From Pseudomonas sp. B21_DOA (GTDB taxonomy: Bacteria; Pseudomonadota; Gammaproteobacteria; Pseudomonadales; Pseudomonadaceae): 64,000 bases of DNA. The DNA lies in contig CP086683.1 in NCBI GenBank assembly GCA_030544685.1, forward strand, positions 2,914,001-2,978,000, read 5' to 3'. A program made the position numbers and the translations under genes. The notes under the pieces are model-generated. The model saw only the letters and a list, made by a program, of their open reading frames with translations. It made no database searches and was not told the origin of the DNA. Shown in pieces: positions 1-11,836 of the stretch (positions within the stretch are counted from its first letter, which is position 1; the number at the start of each line of letters is the position of its first letter).

Positions 1-610
1 CCTACCGGCAATCTGGTCGATGAGCTGGAAGTGCCGGGTGTCGGCACGTTCAAGGCGACCATGATCAACGCCGGGATCCCGACGATCTTCGTCAACGCCG
101 AAGACATCGGCTACACCGGCACCGAACTCCAGGGCGCGATCAACGGCGATCCGCAAGCACTGCTGATGTTCGAGACGATTCGTGCCTACGGTGCGTTGCG
201 CATGGGCCTGATCGCCAATCTGGAAGAAGCCGCCAAGCGGCAGCACACGCCGAAAGTCGCATTCGTTGCCAAACCTGCGGATTACGTGGCGTCGAGTGGC
301 AAAGCGATCGCTGCTGGTGACGTGGATCTGCTGGTGCGCGCGTTGTCGATGGGCAAGCTGCACCACGCAATGATGGGCACGGCGGCAGTGGCGATCGGCA
401 CGGCGGCAGCTATTTCCGGGACGTTGGTCAATCTTGCGGCGGGGGCGTTGAACGCAATGCGGTGCGTTTCGGGCATCCGTCCGGGACGTTGCGCGTGGGC
501 GCTGAGGCGACGCTGGAGAATGGCGAGTGGATGGTGAAAAAGCCATCATGAGCCGCAGTGCGCGGGTGCTCATGGAAGGTTACGTCCGCGTGCCCGGTGA
601 TTGCTTTTAA
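1..610 (+). CDS. prpF: 2-methylaconitate cis-trans isomerase PrpF, 3' part
   Basis: C-terminal part of PrpF, which isomerises 2-methylaconitate made by AcnD in the 2-methylcitrate cycle of propionate breakdown. The 5' end lies outside the window. The segments FKATMINAGIPTIFVNAED and AGDVDLLVRALSMGKLHHA are typical of the family, and PrpD follows as in the AcnD/PrpF type of prp locus. The frame breaks twice: a G run at 441-445 and an A run at 537-541 are each one base short. Restoring both gives a normal C-terminus (NAVRFGHPSGTLRVGAE, then MEGYVRVPGDCF) and a stop at 608-610. Both breaks look like sequencing undercalls. Function is firm from family resemblance; the true state of the reading frame needs re-sequencing. 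Confidence 0.88.
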
Positions 611-624
611 GCAACAGCAATATC

Positions 625-717
625 CCTGTGGGAGCGAGCCTGCTCGCGAAAGCGATGCATCAGACATGCAAATGTTGACTGACACTCAGCCTTCGCGAGC
701 AGGCTCGCTCCCACTGT
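625..717. repeat. REPIN (inverted REP pair)
   Basis: Two REP palindromes in opposite orientation, TGTGGGAGCGAGCCTGCTCG at about 627 and its reverse complement at about 691, separated by about 40 bases. This is the common extragenic palindromic repeat of fluorescent pseudomonads. It fills most of the prpF-prpD gap. Confidence 0.9.
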
Positions 718-796
718 GGATTGCATTTCAATCATAAGAAATCGTTAGCCCTGAACCGAGGTCCCATCAACGAACCACTTCACGAGTGAATCGAAC

Positions 797-2280
797 ATGA
801 GCGCCAACGTCGACCTGAACAATCGCCCCGATTACGACGCAGTCCTGCAGGACATCGCCGACTACGTCCTCACCTTCAAGCCCGACTCCGCCGAGGCGCT
901 GGACACCGCGCGCAATTGCCTGATCGATACGCTGGGCTGCGGCTTGCTGGCCCTGCGTTTCCCCGAATGCACGAAACACCTTGGCCCGCTCGTCGAGGGC
1001 ACGGTTGTACCGTTCGGTGCACGAGTGCCGGGCACCAGTTATCGTCTCGACCCGGTCAAAGCCGCGTGGGATATCGGCTGCATCGTCCGCTGGCTCGACT
1101 ATAACGACACCTGGCTCGCCGCCGAGTGGGGCCATCCGTCGGACAACCTCGGCGCCATCCTCGCCGTTGCCGATCACCTGTCGCAAAAACGCGTCGCCAA
1201 TGGTGAGGCGCCGCTGACGGTCCGCGATGTGCTGGAAGCGATGATCATTGCCCACGAGATTCAAGGCGTGATCGCCTTGGAAAACTCCTTCAACCGGGTA
1301 GGACTCGATCACGTCATTCTGGTGAAAGTCGCATCAACTGCCGTCAGCGCCCGACTGATGGGCGCCAATCGCGAGCAGCTGTTGTCGGCACTGTCCCACG
1401 CCTTCGCCGATGGTCAGGCATTGCGCACTTATCGGCATGCGCCGAACGCCGGCTCGCGCAAATCCTGGGCGGCGGGGATGCGGCGAGTCGTGGCGTAAGG
1501 CTGGCCGACATCGCCATGCGCGGCGAGATGGGTATTCCCGGTGTGTTGAGCGCGAAGCAGTGGGGCTTCTATGAGGTATCGTTCAGCCATACCAACAATG
1601 ATCTGGCGCTGAAACCCGAGGACAAGCGCGCTTTCAGCTTTTCCCGGCCGTTCGGCAGTTACGTGATGGAAAACGTGCTATTCAAGATCAGCTTCCCCGC
1701 CGAATTCCATGCGCAGACCGCCTGCGAGGCGGCGGTGACCTTGCATCCGCTGGTGCGCAATCGCCTGCATGAGATCGACCGCATCGTCATTACCACCCAT
1801 GAATCGGCGATCCGCATCATTTCCAAGGTCGGCCCGCTGGCGAACGCCGCCGACCGCGATCATTGCCTGCAATACATGACCGCCGTGCCGCTGGCTTTCG
1901 GCAATCTGATAGCCGAGCACTACGAAGACGACTTCCACAACGCGCACCCGATCATCGATGTGCTGCGCGAAAAAATGCTCATCGTCGAAGAACCGCGCTT
2001 CACCCGCGAATACCTTGAGCCCGACAAACGCTCGATTGCCAACGCCGTGCAGGTGTTTTTCAAGGACGGCAGCAGCACCGATAACGTCGTGGTGGAATAC
2101 CCGATCGGCCATCGCCGCCGCCGCGCCGAGGGCATTCCGTTGCTGGAGGACAAGTTCAAGGCCAACCTGGCCACACGGTTTGCCGGCCAGCGTTGCGCGC
2201 AGATTTTTGCGCTGTGCGGGGATCAGGCGCGGCTGGAAGCCACAGCGGTGAATCGATTCATTGATCTGTTTGTGATCTGA
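797..2280 (+). CDS. prpD: 2-methylcitrate dehydratase PrpD
   Basis: MmgE/PrpD-family 2-methylcitrate dehydratase, acting after methylcitrate synthase in propionyl-CoA catabolism. The N-terminal half has [20 protein letters not shown] and [19 protein letters not shown], both typical of the family; the C-terminal half carries the lid domain. A one-base loss in the G run at 1474-1477 breaks the frame after KSWAAG. Restoring it continues as [19 protein letters not shown] and gives 494 residues, the usual length. The start at 797 fits the family N-terminus ([14 protein letters not shown]), though the ribosome site is weak. It lies 186 bases after prpF with a REPIN between, so cotranscription is possible but not certain. 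Confidence 0.93.
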
Positions 2281-2297
2281 CAGAGCGCGTTATCGTT

Positions 2298-2527
2298 CTT
2301 CGCCAGCAGGCTGGCTCCCACAGGGTTTCGTGATGAACACAGGAATTGTGAACGCCTTCAGCACCTGTAGGAGTGAGTCTGCTCGCGATAGCGGTGGGTC
2401 AGACACCATTGATGCTGAATGTGCCACCGCCTTCGCGGGCAAGCCCGCTCCCACAGGTTTTTCAGGCTGGTTGCAATGTTGTATCCACCACGAAACCCTG
2501 TGGGAGCGGGCTTGCCCGCGAAGGCGT
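2298..2527. repeat. cluster of four REP palindromes
   Basis: Four REP units lie in alternating orientation near 2300-2325, 2363-2393, 2428-2457 and 2496-2526. The cores differ but each stays self-complementary: CCAGCAGGCTGG, GAGTCTGCTC and GCGGGCTTGCCCGC. The last two form a REPIN. The cluster occupies the whole gap between the convergent prpD and ppsR, and no gene is seen in it. Confidence 0.85.
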
Positions 2528-2546
2528 CAGATCTGGCACCGCAAAC

Positions 2547-3365
2547 CTACTTGAAACGCCGCTCAACGCCTTTTTCCACCAGAATCTTCGCCGAAATCTC
2601 TTCCACCGAGAAATGCGTGGAATTGATATGGGGAATGTTCTCGCGGCGGAACAGGTTTTCCACTTCGCGCACTTCGAACTCGCACTGGGCGTAGCTCGAA
2701 TAACGGCTGTTGGGCTTGCGCTCATTGCGGATCGCGGTCAGGCGGTCGGGGTCGATGGTCAGGCCGAACAGCTTGTGCTGATGAGCGCGCAGGGCGGTGG
2801 GCAGGGTCAGGCGTTCCATGTCGTCTTCGGTCAGCGGATAGTTGGCCGCGCGGATGCCAAACTGCATGGCCATGTACAGACACGTCGGCGTTTTGCCGCA
2901 TCGCGACACGCCCACTAGTATCAGATCGGCTTTGTCGTAATAGTGGGTGCGCGCGCCGTCATCGTTGTCGAGGGCGAAGTTCACCGCCTCGATGCGCTCC
3001 ATGTAATTGGAGTTGTGCCCGATGGAGTGGGATTTGCCCACGGTGTAGGAAGAATGCTCGGTGAGCTCCTGTTCGAGCGGCGCGAGGAAGGTCGAGAAAA
3101 TGTCGATCATGAAACCATTGGACGTTGCGAGAATCTCACGAATGTCCTGATTGACGATGGTGTCGAAGATGATCGGGCGAAAGCCGTCGGTTTCAGCGGC
3201 TTTGTTGATTTGTTGTACCATGGCCCGCGCTTTTTCCACGCTGTCGATGTAAGGCCGCGTGAATTTGCTGAAGGTGATGTTTTCGAACTGCGCCAACAGG
3301 CTTTGACCCAGGGTTTCGGCGGTAATGCCGGTGCCATCGGAGATGAAGAAAGCAGATCGTTTCAT
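2547..3365 (-). CDS. ppsR: PEP synthetase regulatory kinase/pyrophosphorylase PpsR
   Basis: Bifunctional regulator (DUF299 family) that inactivates PEP synthase by ADP-dependent threonine phosphorylation and reactivates it by Pi-dependent dephosphorylation. It is 272 residues long, the usual size. A P-loop-like GVSRCGKT sits near residue 153 and the N-terminus [17 protein letters not shown] is characteristic. An in-frame start 22 codons upstream exists, but the start at 3365 matches the family and leaves room for the divergent promoter region. It is transcribed away from ppsA, its target, so the pair forms a regulator/target locus. The frame is intact. Confidence 0.95.
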   Translation of the reverse strand: MKRSAFFISDGTGITAETLGQSLLAQFENITFSKFTRPYIDSVEKARAMVQQINKAAETDGFRPIIFDTIVNQDIREILATSNGFMIDIFSTFLAPLEQELTEHSSYTVGKSHSIGHNSNYMERIEAVNFALDNDDGARTHYYDKADLILVGVSRCGKTPTCLYMAMQFGIRAANYPLTEDDMERLTLPTALRAHQHKLFGLTIDPDRLTAIRNERKPNSRYSSYAQCEFEVREVENLFRRENIPHINSTHFSVEEISAKILVEKGVERRFK

Positions 3366-3379
3366 TTGCACCTTGGGCC

Positions 3380-3408
3380 TTAAGCTAGTAACGAATCTTG
3401 GATATGAT
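3380..3408 (+). promoter_or_regulatory. possible sigma-70 promoter for ppsA
   Basis: A good -10 hexamer TATGAT lies at 3403-3408, with a weak -35 candidate TTAAGC at 3380-3385 and 17-base spacing. It lies in the ppsR-ppsA divergent gap and would give a ppsA leader of about 120 bases. The -35 matches the consensus at only three positions. Confidence 0.4.
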
Positions 3409-3538
3409 AGGCGCGATTTGCCGGCCGCCATTGGCCCGCATTCTCACTTATTTTCCAGGTCCAGGCCATACAACCGGCCAAGGCTCCCCGGGCCGCCGGT
3501 TTCTGAGCTTTTCCAACACAGTTAGTGGAGAGATCACC

Positions 3539-5905
<2,367 letters not shown>

Positions 5906-5930
5906 TCAGTATGTAATTGGCCCGCGCCCC

Positions 5931-6025
5931 ATGTGGGAGCGAGCCTGCTCGCGAAGACGCAGCAACATTCACCCATGGATGTTGGCTGATACACCGCTTT
6001 CGCGAGCAGGCTCGCTCCCACATGG
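5931..6025. repeat. REPIN
   Basis: Inverted pair of REP units with the GAGCCTGCTC core, at 5931-5960 and 5996-6025, just after the ppsA stop codon. Confidence 0.9.
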
Positions 6026-6046
6026 GCCGGGCCTTGAGATTGAAGT

Positions 6047-6078
6047 AGGGCGGGCTCCATCGGATGCCGCCCTTTTTT
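6047..6078 (+). terminator. Rho-independent terminator
   Basis: Stem AGGGCGG/CCGCCCT, with a further GC-rich inner helix (GCTCC/GGATG-like), followed by six T. It ends the ppsA transcript. The T run overlaps the region just before the next gene's ribosome site. Confidence 0.85.
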
Positions 6079-6091
6079 GTGCAAGAGCATT

Positions 6092-7081
6092 ATGCAAAGC
6101 AGCAGCAACCTGTTTCCTGTCGCGCTGATCAGCGCCGAGCGGCGCGGCGATCTGAGCGAAGACGTCTATCGATTGAAACCCGGCAACAGCCCGGACTGGT
6201 CCGTGGAAATCGCCGTCACCCGCCTGGGCATGGCCGATGACACGGCGCCACGCGGCGTGCCGGTGATTCTGTTGCACGGCAGCTTTTCCAATCGGCGCTT
6301 CTGGTTTTCCCCCAAAGGCCTCGGGCTCGGCGCGTATCTGACGCGGCTGGGCTTCGACGTGTGGATTCCGGAAATGCGCGGTCACGGCCTGTCCCAGCGC
6401 AACGAAGACTATCGGCGCAACCGTGTCGCCGACTACGCCCGTTACGACCTGCCGGCGATTGCCGCGTTCGTGCGTGAGCAGAGCGGGCAGATCCCGCATT
6501 GGATCGGCCATTCGCTGGGCGGCATCACCTTGGCAGCAGCGCTCGGTGGCGAATACCTTGGCGAACCGGCCGTGGCCTCGGCGGCGTTTTTCGGCACGCA
6601 GGTCAGCCGCACCTATTGGCCGTTGAAAATCCCACCGGTGGAGTGGGGCGGGCGCTTTATTCTCAAGCGTTTCGCGCAGTTGTCCGGCTCACGCCTCAAA
6701 CGCGGTCCGGAAGACGAGCCGATCGGCCTGGCCATCGAAAGCATGCGCTGGTACGGCTTGTTTGGCCGCTTCGGCGACAAGGACAAGGACTGGTGGGCGG
6801 GGCTCGCCGAGGTTCAGGTGCCGGTGCTGGCCGTGACGGCAGCGGGCGATCATCAGGATCCGGCGTGGGCCTGCCGCAAGCTGTTCGAGCAGATCGGCTC
6901 CGAGCACAAGCAGTTCATCAATCTCGGCCGCGAGCAGGGCTTCTCGGATAATTTCGGTCATGTCGAAATGCTGGTGAGCAAAGCGGCGCAGGCTGAGGTC
7001 TGGCCGCTGGTGACGCGCTGGTTGAACGATCAGCAGACGCCATTGCTGGCGCAGACGGCGGATCTGGCCGCTGCAGGGTGA
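6092..7081 (+). CDS. alpha/beta hydrolase
   Basis: Alpha/beta-fold hydrolase of 329 residues with unknown substrate. Visible: VILLHGSFSNRRFWF (oxyanion loop HG) near residue 60, GFDVWIPEMRGHGLS, and the nucleophile elbow GHSLGG near residue 137. A C-terminal histidine in NFGHVEML is probably the catalytic His. There is no signal peptide, so it should be cytoplasmic. ATG at 6092 has AAGAG five bases upstream; an in-frame TTG at 6077 is less likely because it lies in the terminator. The gene sits between ppsA and rraA, as I recall for P. aeruginosa PA1771. Confidence 0.85.
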   Translation: MQSSSNLFPVALISAERRGDLSEDVYRLKPGNSPDWSVEIAVTRLGMADDTAPRGVPVILLHGSFSNRRFWFSPKGLGLGAYLTRLGFDVWIPEMRGHGLSQRNEDYRRNRVADYARYDLPAIAAFVREQSGQIPHWIGHSLGGITLAAALGGEYLGEPAVASAAFFGTQVSRTYWPLKIPPVEWGGRFILKRFAQLSGSRLKRGPEDEPIGLAIESMRWYGLFGRFGDKDKDWWAGLAEVQVPVLAVTAAGDHQDPAWACRKLFEQIGSEHKQFINLGREQGFSDNFGHVEMLVSKAAQAEVWPLVTRWLNDQQTPLLAQTADLAAAG

Positions 7082-7292
7082 GGGGCGTTCCGTTCAGCCT
7101 GGCTTGCGGCTAAGATATGACGCATTGTGCGGTTCCGGTCATATTTGGTGACTGTTTAGCGATAACGTTTCAGCCGCGGTTCAGGTTCGCTCAGCGACCA
7201 TGGCATGGACTAAGGTAAACAGCGACCGCCGGAACTCGTCTCATCAGAATGCGGCATCCCTTGATCGTCTTCCTTGTTACAGGAGTTTTTCG

Positions 7293-7784
7293 ATGGAACA
7301 TTACCTTACGCCTGATCTGTGCGACGCCTATCCGGAGCTGGTACAGGTGCTGGAACCGATGTTCAGCAATTTCGGCGGCCGCGATTCCTTCGGCGGCGAA
7401 ATCGTGACCATCAAGTGCTTCGAAGACAATTCGCTGGTCAAGGAGCAAGCCGAGCTCAACGGCAAGGGCAAAGTGCTGGTGGTCGACGGTGGCGGCTCGC
7501 TGCGCCGCGCCCTGCTGGGCGACATGATTGCCGCCAAGGCCGCGCAGAACGGTTGGGAAGGGCTGGTGATCTACGGTTGCATCCGTGACGTCGACGTCAT
7601 TGCGCAGACCGATCTCGGCGTGCAGGCGCTGGCCAGTCACCCGATGAAAACCGACAAGCGCGGCATCGGCGACCTCAATGTTCCGGTGACCTTCGCCGGC
7701 GTGACGTTTCACCCCGGTCAGTACATTTATGCGGACAACAACGGCGTGATTGTTTCGCCGACTCCGCTGAAAATGCCTGAATAA
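7293..7784 (+). CDS. rraA: ribonuclease E activity regulator RraA
   Basis: 163-residue RraA-family protein. In E. coli RraA binds and inhibits RNase E; many homologues (once misnamed MenG) also show 4-hydroxy-4-methyl-2-oxoglutarate aldolase activity. Family features: [40 protein letters not shown] and [12 protein letters not shown], which has the conserved R and D of the aldolase-type active site. Start at 7293 with AGGAG 7 bases upstream. The frame could be read upstream to 7200, but the family N-terminus ([11 protein letters not shown]) fixes the start. Confidence 0.94.
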   Translation: MEHYLTPDLCDAYPELVQVLEPMFSNFGGRDSFGGEIVTIKCFEDNSLVKEQAELNGKGKVLVVDGGGSLRRALLGDMIAAKAAQNGWEGLVIYGCIRDVDVIAQTDLGVQALASHPMKTDKRGIGDLNVPVTFAGVTFHPGQYIYADNNGVIVSPTPLKMPE

Positions 7785-7805
7785 GCTTTTCGACAAGGGA
7801 TGCGG

Positions 7806-8801
7806 ATGTTCGAGGAAGAAAACGCGCAATGGGGGCTGGTGCATGCCCTGGTGCTGGATGGCAAGGGCGGTGCGCGTTCGATAGCCCGGACTGAGCTCGA
7901 CGATTTGCAGTTGCAGGCCCATGAAAGCCTGTGGCTGCACTGGGACCGCAGCCATCCGCAGACCCAGACCTGGCTGCGCAAGTCCAGCGGGCTCAATGAA
8001 TTCACCTGCGATCTGCTGCTGGAAGAAAATACCCGGCCGCGTCTGTTGCCGTTGCCCGACTCCGAGCTGCTGTTGTTTTTGCGCGGGGTCAATCTCAACC
8101 CCGGCGCCGAGCCGGAAGACATGGTCTCGGTGCGGATCTTCGCTTCCGCTCAGCGGGTGATTTCCCTGCGTTTGCGTCCGTTGCGCGCCACGGATGAGCT
8201 GATGACGCTGCTTGGCGAGGGCAAAGGCCCGAAAACCTCCTCTGAATTGATGCTGTATCTGGCGCAGTTCCTCACCAATAAAGTGCAGGATCTGGTCACG
8301 TGCCTGTCGGAAGTGGTCGATGAAGAGGAAGAAAAACTCGATGCCGACGAACGGTATACCCTCGAGCATGGCGCCATTTTGCACATCCGCCGTCGGGCAG
8401 CCGGGCTGAAGCGCTTTCTTGCGCCGCAGCGGGACATTTTCGGACAACTGACGCGGATAAAACTGCCTTGGTTCGTTGAAGACGACGCCGACTACTGGAA
8501 CGAATTGAACAACAGCCTGACCCGTTATCTGGAAGAGCTCGAATTGACCCGAGAGCGCGTGGGGCTTGTGCTGGAGGCCGAAGACCGGCGTTTGAGCGTG
8601 CACATGAATCGCACCATGTACCGCTTCGGCATCATTACCTGCATCTTTTTGCCGATGAGTTTCATCACCGGTCTGCTGGGTATCAATGTCGGCGGGATTC
8701 CGTTCGCCGAGAGCCCGTATGGTTTCCTGATTGCCTGCCTGACGGTACTCGCCCTGGCATTCGGCCAGTGGTGGTTGTTCCGTCGATTGCGCTGGGTGTG
8801 A
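7806..8801 (+). CDS. cmaX: CorA/ZntB-family divalent cation transporter (CmaX)
   Basis: CorA superfamily membrane transporter with a large N-terminal cytoplasmic domain and two C-terminal membrane helices (about residues 270-292 and 302-325). The pore motif reads GINVGG, the GxN signature in the ZntB-like form. ATG at 7806 has AAGGGA five bases upstream; an in-frame ATG two codons earlier (7800) overlaps that site. It opens the cmaX-crfX-cmpX-sigX-oprF envelope locus, where the name cmaX is used. Transported ion not determinable from sequence. Confidence 0.88.
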   Translation: MFEEENAQWGLVHALVLDGKGGARSIARTELDDLQLQAHESLWLHWDRSHPQTQTWLRKSSGLNEFTCDLLLEENTRPRLLPLPDSELLLFLRGVNLNPGAEPEDMVSVRIFASAQRVISLRLRPLRATDELMTLLGEGKGPKTSSELMLYLAQFLTNKVQDLVTCLSEVVDEEEEKLDADERYTLEHGAILHIRRRAAGLKRFLAPQRDIFGQLTRIKLPWFVEDDADYWNELNNSLTRYLEELELTRERVGLVLEAEDRRLSVHMNRTMYRFGIITCIFLPMSFITGLLGINVGGIPFAESPYGFLIACLTVLALAFGQWWLFRRLRWV

Positions 8802-8864
8802 ACATGGCGCATGTGACCCGAGCAAATCTGCCCGCGTCTTTCACAGACATCACGAGAGGTGCGT

Positions 8865-9113
8865 ATGCACGATCCGTTTGAACAGTCTTTGCGCGACATG
8901 CTCAACGCTTCGCCGTCCAGCCGCGACGACGATGCGTGCCTGGGCCGCGTACTCAAAACCGCCAACCGCCAGGTCGGCGCCGGCGATCTGTTCAGCCTGC
9001 TGGGCCGCTGGCTGCCCGCGCTGATGATCGCCCTGAACAATGGCTCGGCGCATGTCTCGCCGGTTTCCCGTCTCCGTAAAACCACTGCTCGCACTGCTGA
9101 TAAGGCTGATTGA
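8865..9113 (+). CDS. crfX: CrfX small protein
   Basis: 82-residue protein known only by position and conservation between cmaX and cmpX. It starts MHDPFEQSLRDMLNASPSS and contains a mildly hydrophobic stretch LFSLLGRWLPALMIAL near residues 45-60, which may associate with the membrane. ATG at 8865 has GAGAGG five bases upstream. Only 2 bases separate its stop from cmpX, so the two are probably translationally coupled. Molecular function unknown. Confidence 0.8.
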   Translation: MHDPFEQSLRDMLNASPSSRDDDACLGRVLKTANRQVGAGDLFSLLGRWLPALMIALNNGSAHVSPVSRLRKTTARTADKAD

Positions 9114-9115
9114 AT

Positions 9116-9939
9116 ATGGAACTTGATCTCTGGACTCAGAGCCTCGTCACTGCAATGACTGCGTTGTGGACCAAAGTCGCTAATTTCATTCCGAACCTGT
9201 TCGGCGCACTGGTTGTGCTGCTGTTGGGTTTCGTCGTGGCCAAACTGCTCGACACCTTGCTTTCCAAATTGCTCGCCAAACTGGGCCTCGATCGCCTGAT
9301 GGGCGGCACCGGGTTGACCAAGTTGATGTCGCGCGCCGGTCTGCAGGTGCCGATCTCGACGCTGATCGGTAAAATCGTTTATTGGTTCGTTCTGCTGATC
9401 TTTCTGGTTTCTGCGGCAGAATCCCTTGGCCTTGAGCGAGTTTCAGCTACGCTGGATATGCTGGCGTTGTATCTGCCGAAAGTATTCGGCGCCGCGCTGG
9501 TGTTGCTGGTCGGAGTCCTGCTGGCGCAACTGGCCAACGGGCTGGTGCGCGGCGCAGCAGAAGGCGTAGGCCTGGACTACGCTTCCGGGTTGGGGCGGAT
9601 CGCGCAAGGGCTGGTGATCATCATCAGCATCTCGGTTGCGATCAGCCAGCTCGAGGTCAAGACTGACCTGCTGAACCATGTGATTGTCATCGTATTGATT
9701 ACCGTTGGTCTGGCAGTTGCGCTGGCCATGGGTTTGGGAAGCCGGAAATTGCCGGTCAGATTCTTGCGGGAATCTATGTGCGTGAGCTGTATGAGGTTGG
9801 GCAACAAGTGCGTGTTGGCGAGGTCGAAGGCCAGATCGAAGAGATCGGCACGGTTAAAACCACATTGCTGACCGATGAGGGTGAGCTAGTCTCTCTTTCC
9901 AATCGGATCCTGCTGGAACAGCATGTGAGTAGCCGCTAA
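9116..9939 (+). CDS. cmpX: MscS-family mechanosensitive channel CmpX
   Basis: Small-conductance mechanosensitive channel-like inner-membrane protein. Four hydrophobic segments lie in the first 210 residues; a short soluble beta-domain (YEVGQQVRVGEVEGQIEEIG) follows. A one-base loss at about 9743-9744 (GG for GGG) breaks the frame at LGSR. Restoring it gives EIAGQILAGIYVREL and a 274-residue protein ending at 9939. In P. aeruginosa, CmpX loss is linked to membrane change and SigX activation. It is followed by sigX, consistent with a shared envelope-stress role. Confidence 0.9.
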
Positions 9940-10029
9940 ACCGGCAAACCCTGCTAATGTATGCCGCCGCAAAATGCCAGCCGAGGCTGGTTGTGGCGGA
10001 CATTGACCTGACTGTCGGCACGACTTGTT

Positions 10030-10620
10030 TTGAATAAAGCCCAACCGCTATCCACGCGCTACGACCCCCGCGAGCTCTCTGATGAGGAGTTGGTCGCGCG
10101 CTCGCATACCGAGCTGTTTCACGTAACGCGCGCCTACGAAGAGTTGATGCGGCGTTACCAGCGAACATTATTTAACGTCTGCGCGAGATATCTTGGGAAC
10201 GATCGCGACGCAGACGATGTCTGTCAGGAAGTGATGCTGAAGGTGCTGTACGGCCTGAAGAACTTCGAGGGGAAATCGAAGTTCAAAACCTGGCTTTACA
10301 GCATCACTTACAACGAATGCATCACGCAGTATCGGAAGGAACGGCGTAAGCGTCGCTTGATGGACGCTCTCAGTCTGGACCCTCTTGAAGAAGCGTCTGA
10401 AGAAAAGGCGCCGAAGCCGGAGGAGAAGGGTGGGCTTGATCGCTGGCTGGTGTATGTGAATCCGATTGACCGCGAAATTCTGGTGCTACGATTTGTCGCA
10501 GAGCTGGAGTTTCAGGAGATCGCAGACATCATGCACATGGGTTTGAGTGCGACAAAAATGCGTTACAAACGCGCTCTAGATAAATTGCGTGAGAAATTTG
10601 CAGGCATTGCTGAAACTTAG
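10030..10620 (+). CDS. sigX: ECF sigma factor SigX
   Basis: 196-residue ECF sigma factor. Region 2 includes YQRTLFNVCARYLGNDRDAD and VCQEVMLKVLYGLKNFEG; region 4 includes REILVLRFVAELEFQEIADI and SATKMRYKRALDKLRE. The start is TTG (MNKAQPLSTRYDPREL), with no strong ribosome site. SigX drives oprF and genes of fatty-acid and membrane homeostasis in P. aeruginosa and P. fluorescens. No anti-sigma gene lies next to it. The frame is intact. Confidence 0.95.
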   Translation: MNKAQPLSTRYDPRELSDEELVARSHTELFHVTRAYEELMRRYQRTLFNVCARYLGNDRDADDVCQEVMLKVLYGLKNFEGKSKFKTWLYSITYNECITQYRKERRKRRLMDALSLDPLEEASEEKAPKPEEKGGLDRWLVYVNPIDREILVLRFVAELEFQEIADIMHMGLSATKMRYKRALDKLREKFAGIAET

Positions 10621-10646
10621 TTCAGCGCAAATATCTCTTACGTGTA

Positions 10647-10668
10647 GGCAAGTTCTGATAGACTTGCC
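10647..10668. promoter_or_regulatory. inverted repeat in the sigX-oprF gap
   Basis: Perfect 7-bp dyad GGCAAGT/ACTTGCC with an 8-base loop, not followed by a T run. It lies 27 bases after sigX and 60 bases before oprF. It could be a partial attenuator, an RNA processing site or a protein site; the sequence does not decide. Confidence 0.5.
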
Positions 10669-10727
10669 GCCGAGTTGTCCCCCGGTTTGCGGGACTGCTT
10701 CACAATCACCAGATGGGGATTTAACGG

Positions 10728-11762
10728 ATGAAACTGAAAAACACCTTGGGCTTGGCCATTGGTTCTCTGATTGCCGCCACTTCGTTCGGCGCTCTGGCAC
10801 AAGGCCAAGGCGCAGTTGAAATCGAAGGCTTCGCTAAGAAAGAACAATTCGACAGCGCTCGTAACTTCAAGAACAACGGCAACCTGTTCGGCGGTTCGAT
10901 CGGTTACTTCCTGACCGACGACGTTGAACTGCGTCTGGGCTACGACGAAGTGCACAACGTACGTGCCGACGATGGCAAGAACGTCAAAGGCGCTAACACC
11001 GCTCTGGACGCTCTGTACCACTTCAACAACCCAGGCGACATGATTCGTCCATACGTTTCGGCCGGTTTCTCTGACCAGAGCATCGACCAGAACGGTTCGA
11101 ACGGTCGTAACCGTTCCACCTTCGCCAACGTTGGCGGCGGTGCCAAGCTGTACTTCACCGAGAACTTCTACGCCCGTGCCGGCGTTGAAGCTCAGTACAA
11201 CATCGACCAGGGCGACACCGAGTGGGCTCCTAGCGTCGGTATCGGTGTGAACTTCGGTGGCGGCTCCAAGCCAGCTGCTGCTCCAGTTCCAGCACCTGCT
11301 GAAGTCTGCTCCGACAGCGACAACGATGGCGTTTGCGACAACGTTGACAAGTGCCCGGACACCCCAGCCAACGTAACCGTTGACGCTGATGGCTGCCCAG
11401 CAGTTGCTGAAGTTGTTCGTGTTGAGCTGGACGTGAAATTCGACTTCGACAAGTCGGTAGTCAAGCCAAACAGCTACGGCGACATCAAAAACCTGGCTGA
11501 CTTCATGAAGCAGTACCCATCCACCACCACTACTGTTGAAGGTCACACTGACTCCGTCGGTCCTGACGCTTACAACCAGAAACTGTCCGAGCGTCGTGCA
11601 AACGCCGTTAAGCAAGTTCTGACCAACCAGTACGGTGTTGAATCGTCCCGCGTTCAGTCTGTTGGCTACGGCGAATCCCGCCCAGTTGCTGACAACAAAA
11701 CTGACGCTGGCCGCGCTGTAAACCGTCGCGTAGAAGCGCAGGTTGAAGCGCAAGCTAAGTAA
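10728..11762 (+). CDS. oprF: major outer membrane porin OprF
   Basis: 344-residue OmpA-family porin that links the outer membrane to peptidoglycan. Signal peptide residues 1-24 (cleavage after GALA). N-terminal beta-barrel to about residue 175; Ala/Pro linker (KPAAAPVPAPAEV) near 180; calcium-type loop with Cys pairs (CSDSDNDGVCDNVDKCPD) near 193-208; C-terminal OmpA domain with TTTVEGHTDSVGPDAYNQKL and LSERRANAVK, the peptidoglycan-binding signature. A ribosome site (GGGGAT) precedes ATG. Codon use is strongly biased, as expected for an abundant protein. Confidence 0.97.
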   Translation: MKLKNTLGLAIGSLIAATSFGALAQGQGAVEIEGFAKKEQFDSARNFKNNGNLFGGSIGYFLTDDVELRLGYDEVHNVRADDGKNVKGANTALDALYHFNNPGDMIRPYVSAGFSDQSIDQNGSNGRNRSTFANVGGGAKLYFTENFYARAGVEAQYNIDQGDTEWAPSVGIGVNFGGGSKPAAAPVPAPAEVCSDSDNDGVCDNVDKCPDTPANVTVDADGCPAVAEVVRVELDVKFDFDKSVVKPNSYGDIKNLADFMKQYPSTTTTVEGHTDSVGPDAYNQKLSERRANAVKQVLTNQYGVESSRVQSVGYGESRPVADNKTDAGRAVNRRVEAQVEAQAK

Positions 11763-11779
11763 TTAGCTGCCGCTGATGG

Positions 11780-11809
11780 AAAAGCCCGGCTCAGGCCGGG
11801 CTTTTCTTT
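11780..11809. terminator. bidirectional terminator of oprF and cobA
   Basis: AAAAGCCCGGC/GCCGGGCTTTT stem with a four-base TCAG loop. T runs flank it on both strands, so it can serve both the oprF and the convergent cobA transcripts. Confidence 0.9.
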
Positions 11810-11836
11810 GTCTGCGATTTGGTGAGCCTGCGTTTG

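Noticed and set aside
2298..2527. CRISPR array
   Set aside because: The units are inverted palindromes of the REP family with variable spacing and core, not direct repeats with unique spacers.
7191..8825. Open frame of 544 codons antisense to rraA and cmaX
   Set aside because: Long antisense frames are expected at this GC content; both sense genes are well supported.
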